The notes under the pieces were generated by a model. The model searched no databases. It was not told the DNA's origin and was given only the letters and a program-made list of their open reading frames with translations. From Candidatus Bipolaricaulota bacterium (GTDB lineage Bacteria; Bipolaricaulota; Bipolaricaulia; Bipolaricaulales; Bipolaricaulaceae), in NCBI GenBank assembly GCA_021129895.1, contig JAJOKL010000161.1, forward strand, positions 1-16,746: 16,746 nt of DNA. The letters are read 5' to 3'. Of this stretch, positions 13,699-16,746 are shown piece after piece (position 1 is the stretch's first letter; each line of letters opens with the position of its first letter). Both the position numbers and the translations under genes were made by a program.

Positions 13699-14214
13699 TT
13701 ACGGGTGAGCTGGGGGGCGGTGGAGGGGGCGGAGTCCTACCAGGTGTACCGGGCGCCGGCCCAGGACGGGGAGTACCAGCTCATCGGGAGCGCTGACTCC
13801 ACCACCTACTATGATCGGCCCAGCGAGGGACACCCCCTGTTCATGGGCACCATCTACTGGTACCGGGTGCAGGCCTGCAACGCCGCCGGCTGTTCTGATC
13901 TCTCCCCGCCGGCAGCCGGCTACCCCCCGCCCCCGGAGGGCATCCAGGCCACGGACGGCGAGTACCCGGATCGGATCGTGATCAGTTGGACCCCGGTACC
14001 GGGTGCCACCAGTTATCAGGTCTATCGCGATACCGCGAGAAACGGGACCTACAACACATTTGTGGGAGAGGCCGCTTCCGCTTCGGTCGAAGATGCTAAC
14101 GTGAGTGCCGGCATCCGGTATTGGTATCGGGTAAAGGCATGCAACAAGTTTGGCTGTAGTTCCCTTTCAGAGGAGCGGGATTCCGGCTGCGTTGAGCCCT
14201 GTCCGGTGCCCTGA
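13699..14214 (+). pseudogene. 5'-truncated fibronectin type III repeat protein
   Basis: Two tandem FN3-like domains of about 90 residues each. Each begins with a strand ending VSW or ISW, then SYQVYR, and closes with YWYRVQACNAAGCS or YWYRVKACNKFGCS. The paired Cys in CN-x2-GC-S probably form a disulfide, so the protein would normally be exported. No signal peptide exists. The frame runs on upstream only through sequence that codes for the propeller gene on the other strand, and the first nearby start (GTG at 13705) sits in the first beta-strand. So this looks like the surviving C-terminal end of a longer secreted protein, lost at a junction near 13690-13700. It ends CVEPCPVP, then TGA. The alternative, a divergent gene using an unusual start, is less likely. 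Confidence 0.6.
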
Positions 14215-14216
14215 AG

Positions 14217-14245
14217 TTGTGCCGCGGGGGGAGGTGGGATAGCTT
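14217..14245 (+). promoter_or_regulatory. promoter of smpB (TTGTGC-17-TAGCTT)
   Basis: TTGTGC (14217-14222) and TAGCTT (14240-14245) are exactly 17 bp apart, and the -10 box keeps the key T1, A2 and T6. The expected start at about 14252 leaves a 3-nt leader before the smpB ATG at 14255. The GAGGTG at 14231-14236 is too far from the ATG to serve as a ribosome binding site. Confidence 0.45.
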
Positions 14246-14254
14246 TTCCCCGTC

Positions 14255-14722
14255 ATGCCCAGGAAGGTGGTGGCCCGCAACCGCCGCGCCCGCCGGGACT
14301 ACGCGGTGGAAGAGACCTACGAGGCCGGGATCGCCCTCACCGGCTCGGAGGTGAAGTCGGTGCGGGCAGGGCGGGTGTCCCTGGACGAGGCCTACGCCAA
14401 GGTGGAGGACGGGGAGGTGTGGCTGCACGGGATGCACATCGCTCCCTACGAACCGAGCTCCTATTACGGCCATGATCCGGAGCGCCCCAGGAAGCTCCTC
14501 CTGAAGCGCCGGGAGATCGCCCGCCTCACCGGGAAGGTGACCCGGGCCGGCTACACCCTGGTCCCCCTGTCCCTCTACTTCAACGAGCGGGGCTACGCCA
14601 AGGTGGAGCTGGCCCTGGCCAAGGGGCGCACCAAGGTGGACAAGCGGCGCAAGATCATCGAGGAAGAGGAGGAACGGCGGGCCCGGGAGGCGATGAAGAG
14701 GTTCCAGCGGGGGACGTGGTGA
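14255..14722 (+). CDS. smpB: SsrA-binding protein SmpB
   Basis: 155-residue small basic protein that binds tmRNA and brings it to stalled ribosomes for trans-translation. Family hallmarks: the N-terminal KVVARNRRARRDY, then EETYEAGIALTGSEVKSVR (19-37), the central DGEVWLHGMHIAPYEPSS (52-69), RKLLLKRREI (79-88), and the basic C-terminal helix with GRTKVDKRRKI (123-133), which enters the mRNA channel. Length is normal. The ATG at 14255 has no Shine-Dalgarno, but a promoter ends just upstream, suggesting a near-leaderless message. It overlaps the dGTPase gene by 7 nt. The tmRNA partner was not found in this window. Confidence 0.96.
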   Translation: MPRKVVARNRRARRDYAVEETYEAGIALTGSEVKSVRAGRVSLDEAYAKVEDGEVWLHGMHIAPYEPSSYYGHDPERPRKLLLKRREIARLTGKVTRAGYTLVPLSLYFNERGYAKVELALAKGRTKVDKRRKIIEEEEERRAREAMKRFQRGTW

Positions 14723-15906
14723 CGGTCCGGGAGGAGCTGGAGCGACGGGAAGACCGGGACCTGGCCCCGTATGCGGTGCGCTCGTTCCGCTCCCGGGGGC
14801 GGGACCACCCGGTGGAACCAGACCAACTGCGTACCGAGTTCCAGCGGGATCGGGACCGCATCATCCACTCCAAGGCGTTCCGGAGGCTGGAGTACAAGAC
14901 CCAGGTGTTCGTGATCCACGAAGGGGATCACTACCGCACCCGCCTCACCCACTCCCTGGAGGTGGCCCAGATCGGGACCACCATCGCCCGCGCCCTGGGC
15001 TTGAACGCGGACCTGGTGGAGGCCATCGCGTTGGGGCACGATCTGGGGCACACCCCGTTCGGCCACTCCGGGGAAGAGGCCCTGAACGAGCTGGTGCCCG
15101 GGGGGTTCAGGCATTACGAACACTCGGTGCGGGTGGTGGAGGAGCTGGAGGAAGCCTATCTACATCAAGGGCACCGAGGACTGAACCTCACCTGGGAGGT
15201 GCGGGAGGGGATCCTCAAGCACGCCGTCTGGAAGCACCGGTTGGACCCGGCCAAATTCCAGCACCTGGAGCCGGAGCGCCTGCCCACCCTGGAGGGACAG
15301 GTGATCAACCTAGCGGATCCGGTGGCGTTCATCTCTCACGACCTGGACGATGGCCTGCGGGCCGGGATCCTGGAGGAGAAGGATTTCAAGAGCCTGCGCA
15401 TCTACAAGACGCTCAGGAGACGGGGAGCGGGCCCGTTCCGGCGCAAGGTGATCCCGTTTCTGGTCCACGACGTGATCTCCCACACCCGCGGGCGCATCGC
15501 GGAGCTGGGCATAAAAACCCCACAGGATGCCCGAAAGCTCCCGGAGCTAACGGTGTCCTTCTCCCCCCGGGTGCAGCGGATGTTCACCGAGCTCCATGAG
15601 TTCCTGTTCCAGCGCTTTTACTACAATTACCGAGTGCTGAGGATGCGCCAGCGGGGGATCGAGACGGTGCGGCTCCTGTGGCACGCATTCACCCACGACC
15701 CGCGGCTCCTGCCCCCGGACACCGCCGGGCTGATCCGGGAGAGAGTAGCTTCCCTCCCTCCTGAGCTCCCCCTCGAGGAAAGGGAACGGCGGGAGGAGCG
15801 AATCGTCCAGGAGGTGGTGCGGGACTACATCGCTGGCATGACCGACCGATTCGCGTTTCGCACTGCGGCCGAGTTGGCCCCTCCCGGTGCCTTATCCGCC
15901 GAGTAG
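14716..15906 (+). CDS. dgt: HD-domain deoxyguanosinetriphosphate triphosphohydrolase-like protein
   Basis: 396-residue enzyme of the dGTPase family, which hydrolyses dGTP (or other dNTPs) to the nucleoside and tripolyphosphate. The HD metal site is complete: His79 in RTRLTHSLEVAQI, His108-Asp109 in ALGHDLGHTPFGHSGE, and Asp201 in NLADPVAFISHDLDD. The N-terminal block FQRDRDRIIHSKAFRRLEYK (43-62) is the family's conserved lead-in. The length fits the shorter, broadly distributed type-2 subgroup (E. coli Dgt is longer). The start is GTG at 14716 inside the end of smpB; a second GTG at 14719 is equally usable. The two genes are co-transcribed and probably translationally coupled. No terminator is visible after the TAG. 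Confidence 0.93.
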   Translation: MVTVREELERREDRDLAPYAVRSFRSRGRDHPVEPDQLRTEFQRDRDRIIHSKAFRRLEYKTQVFVIHEGDHYRTRLTHSLEVAQIGTTIARALGLNADLVEAIALGHDLGHTPFGHSGEEALNELVPGGFRHYEHSVRVVEELEEAYLHQGHRGLNLTWEVREGILKHAVWKHRLDPAKFQHLEPERLPTLEGQVINLADPVAFISHDLDDGLRAGILEEKDFKSLRIYKTLRRRGAGPFRRKVIPFLVHDVISHTRGRIAELGIKTPQDARKLPELTVSFSPRVQRMFTELHEFLFQRFYYNYRVLRMRQRGIETVRLLWHAFTHDPRLLPPDTAGLIRERVASLPPELPLEERERREERIVQEVVRDYIAGMTDRFAFRTAAELAPPGALSAE

Positions 15907-15953
15907 CCCCCCTTCTCCCGGATAGACTGGGCTCGAACGTAAGGAAAAAATAC

Positions 15954-15982
15954 TTGTCTGGCCATAAGCAACTACCTAGAAT
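15954..15982 (+). promoter_or_regulatory. strong promoter of the secreted protein gene (TTGTCT-17-TAGAAT)
   Basis: TTGTCT (15954-15959) and TAGAAT (15977-15982) are 17 bp apart, with an A-rich patch (AAGGAAAAAATA, 15941-15952) directly upstream that could act as an UP element. The expected start near 15989 gives a leader of about 30 nt with an A-G rich ribosome binding site (AAGGGGGG) before the ATG at 16021. Confidence 0.65.
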
Positions 15983-16020
15983 GGCGTTGGCTCCTTTAGC
16001 ATAGGGAAGGGGGGCGGCAC

Positions 16021-16746
16021 ATGAGAGTTAAATTGGTAGTGACGGCAGCGCCGGCGATACTGGTGGCGGGTTTCGCGCTGGGACAAGTGTACACCGCGGA
16101 TGAGTTCTCCTGCACCGGTACCTCGGAAGGGGGATTGTGCTGGCTCAGCGACCCCCGCCTTTACGAGAAGGCCAGCTGGCGGTTCAGCGGCATCCCTCAA
16201 GGGGTGAAGCGCATCATCCGCCTGGAAGGGACGGCCGAGGATTACTGTCATGATTGTGTGGGCCGGGATGTGCTGGTGCGGATCTACTACGGCACCGGCC
16301 AGGGGGACTGGAACAGGATGGAGCTGATGCTCACCAACCGCGGCCCCGGCTGCACCCCGGCCTGGTATACGGTGGCTGGGGAAACGGAGTTCATCTGGTG
16401 GCCCCCGATCCCGGATTTGGTGTTCGTCGTCCAAAGGCTCCTGGACTGCGATCCCCCCACCCCGCCCCAGCCGGAAGCGTGTCTAGCTGGGATGGACTTC
16501 TCCTGCGCCCCGGTGGAGCTCGCCTATGAATGCGCCCCCTTGGGCATGGACCTGGCCACGGTGGACCGGGAAGAGCTCCCGGATACCTCTGGCCCCGGGG
16601 AGGAGGCCATCCGCCTGCCCCCTGGCCACTATCGGGGAAGCCTCGGCGAGGGGGATTACCACGATTGGTACCGGGTAAGGGTCGAGTTCAGCCAGGGTGC
16701 GGTGATCTACGTACGCACCTTCGGCGACCTGGTGATGGACGTGTTC
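16021..16746 (+). CDS. secreted cysteine-rich protein with a PPC-like C-terminal domain (partial, runs off the window)
   Basis: Open frame of 242 codons with no stop before the window edge. A signal peptide (MRVKLVVTAAPAILVAGFAL, likely cleavage after Gly21) leads into a domain with many cysteines (31, 40, 76, 79, 111, 143, 154, 162, 171), including CHDC, which suggests disulfides outside the cytoplasm. From about 201 the sequence GHYRGSLGEGDYHDWYRVRV followed by FGDLVMDVF resembles the bacterial pre-peptidase C-terminal (PPC) beta-sandwich found on secreted proteins. The ATG is backed by AAGGGGGG about six bases upstream (16009-16014) and by a strong promoter. Third positions are G/C-rich like its neighbours. 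The N-terminal domain is not recognised. Fusion to a protease or other enzyme further downstream cannot be excluded. Confidence 0.75.
   Translation, partial: MRVKLVVTAAPAILVAGFALGQVYTADEFSCTGTSEGGLCWLSDPRLYEKASWRFSGIPQGVKRIIRLEGTAEDYCHDCVGRDVLVRIYYGTGQGDWNRMELMLTNRGPGCTPAWYTVAGETEFIWWPPIPDLVFVVQRLLDCDPPTPPQPEACLAGMDFSCAPVELAYECAPLGMDLATVDREELPDTSGPGEEAIRLPPGHYRGSLGEGDYHDWYRVRVEFSQGAVIYVRTFGDLVMDVF

Overview
This is a GC-rich, densely packed bacterial chromosome segment with both strands in use. It encodes a predicted outer-membrane beta-barrel, several exported or lipobox-bearing proteins, and an intact NfnAB-type electron-bifurcating transhydrogenase. That points to an anaerobic, diderm-like, probably thermophilic bacterium. 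An uncultivated lineage such as Bipolaricaulota (Acetothermia/OP1) fits, but this is an impression from gene content and codon style; no marker gene here settles it. No rRNA, tRNA, CRISPR array, insertion sequence or phage gene was seen.

Layout. Positions 1-394 hold no convincing gene: a low-confidence 3' end of an ORF and a short heptamer repeat. Positions 395-1434 (minus) carry a DinB-type four-helix protein and a DUF3467 protein, the latter followed by a perfect 16-bp hairpin that overlaps its stop. Positions 1532-5336 (plus) carry a two-gene heterodimeric ABC exporter in which the ATP sites have degenerated in the complementary pattern known from TM287/288 and BmrCD. Positions 5458-7375 (plus) form an envelope cassette: a promoter, an unlisted 38-residue membrane peptide coupled by ATGA to a signal-peptide protein, then a PhoPQ-activated-pathogenicity-related (PqaA-like) alpha/beta hydrolase broken by a one-base frameshift.

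Positions 7372-9596 (minus) are nfnB and nfnA, joined by a GTGA overlap, which balance NADH, NADPH and reduced ferredoxin. The divergent Nudix hydrolase (9682-10326) meets the beta-barrel gene (10323-11444, minus) tail to tail. DNA polymerase IV (11529-12677) and a propeller-type protein (12694-13632 or further) follow on the minus strand. At about 13690-13700 the propeller gene, cut inside an apparent lipoprotein signal, abuts head-to-head the 5'-truncated remnant of a fibronectin-III protein. This looks like a rearrangement scar.

The right end (14217-15906) is a housekeeping pair, smpB and dGTPase, overlapping by 7 nt. A clear promoter then drives a cysteine-rich secreted protein that runs off the window.

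Recurring themes are very short spacing, leaderless or near-leaderless starts just behind TAnnnT boxes, -35 boxes beginning TTGT, and two convergent gene pairs whose stop codons interlock in 4 bp. The most interesting items are the coupled micro-ORF, the interlocking stops, the rearrangement junction and the asymmetric ABC exporter with an extracytoplasmic insert.
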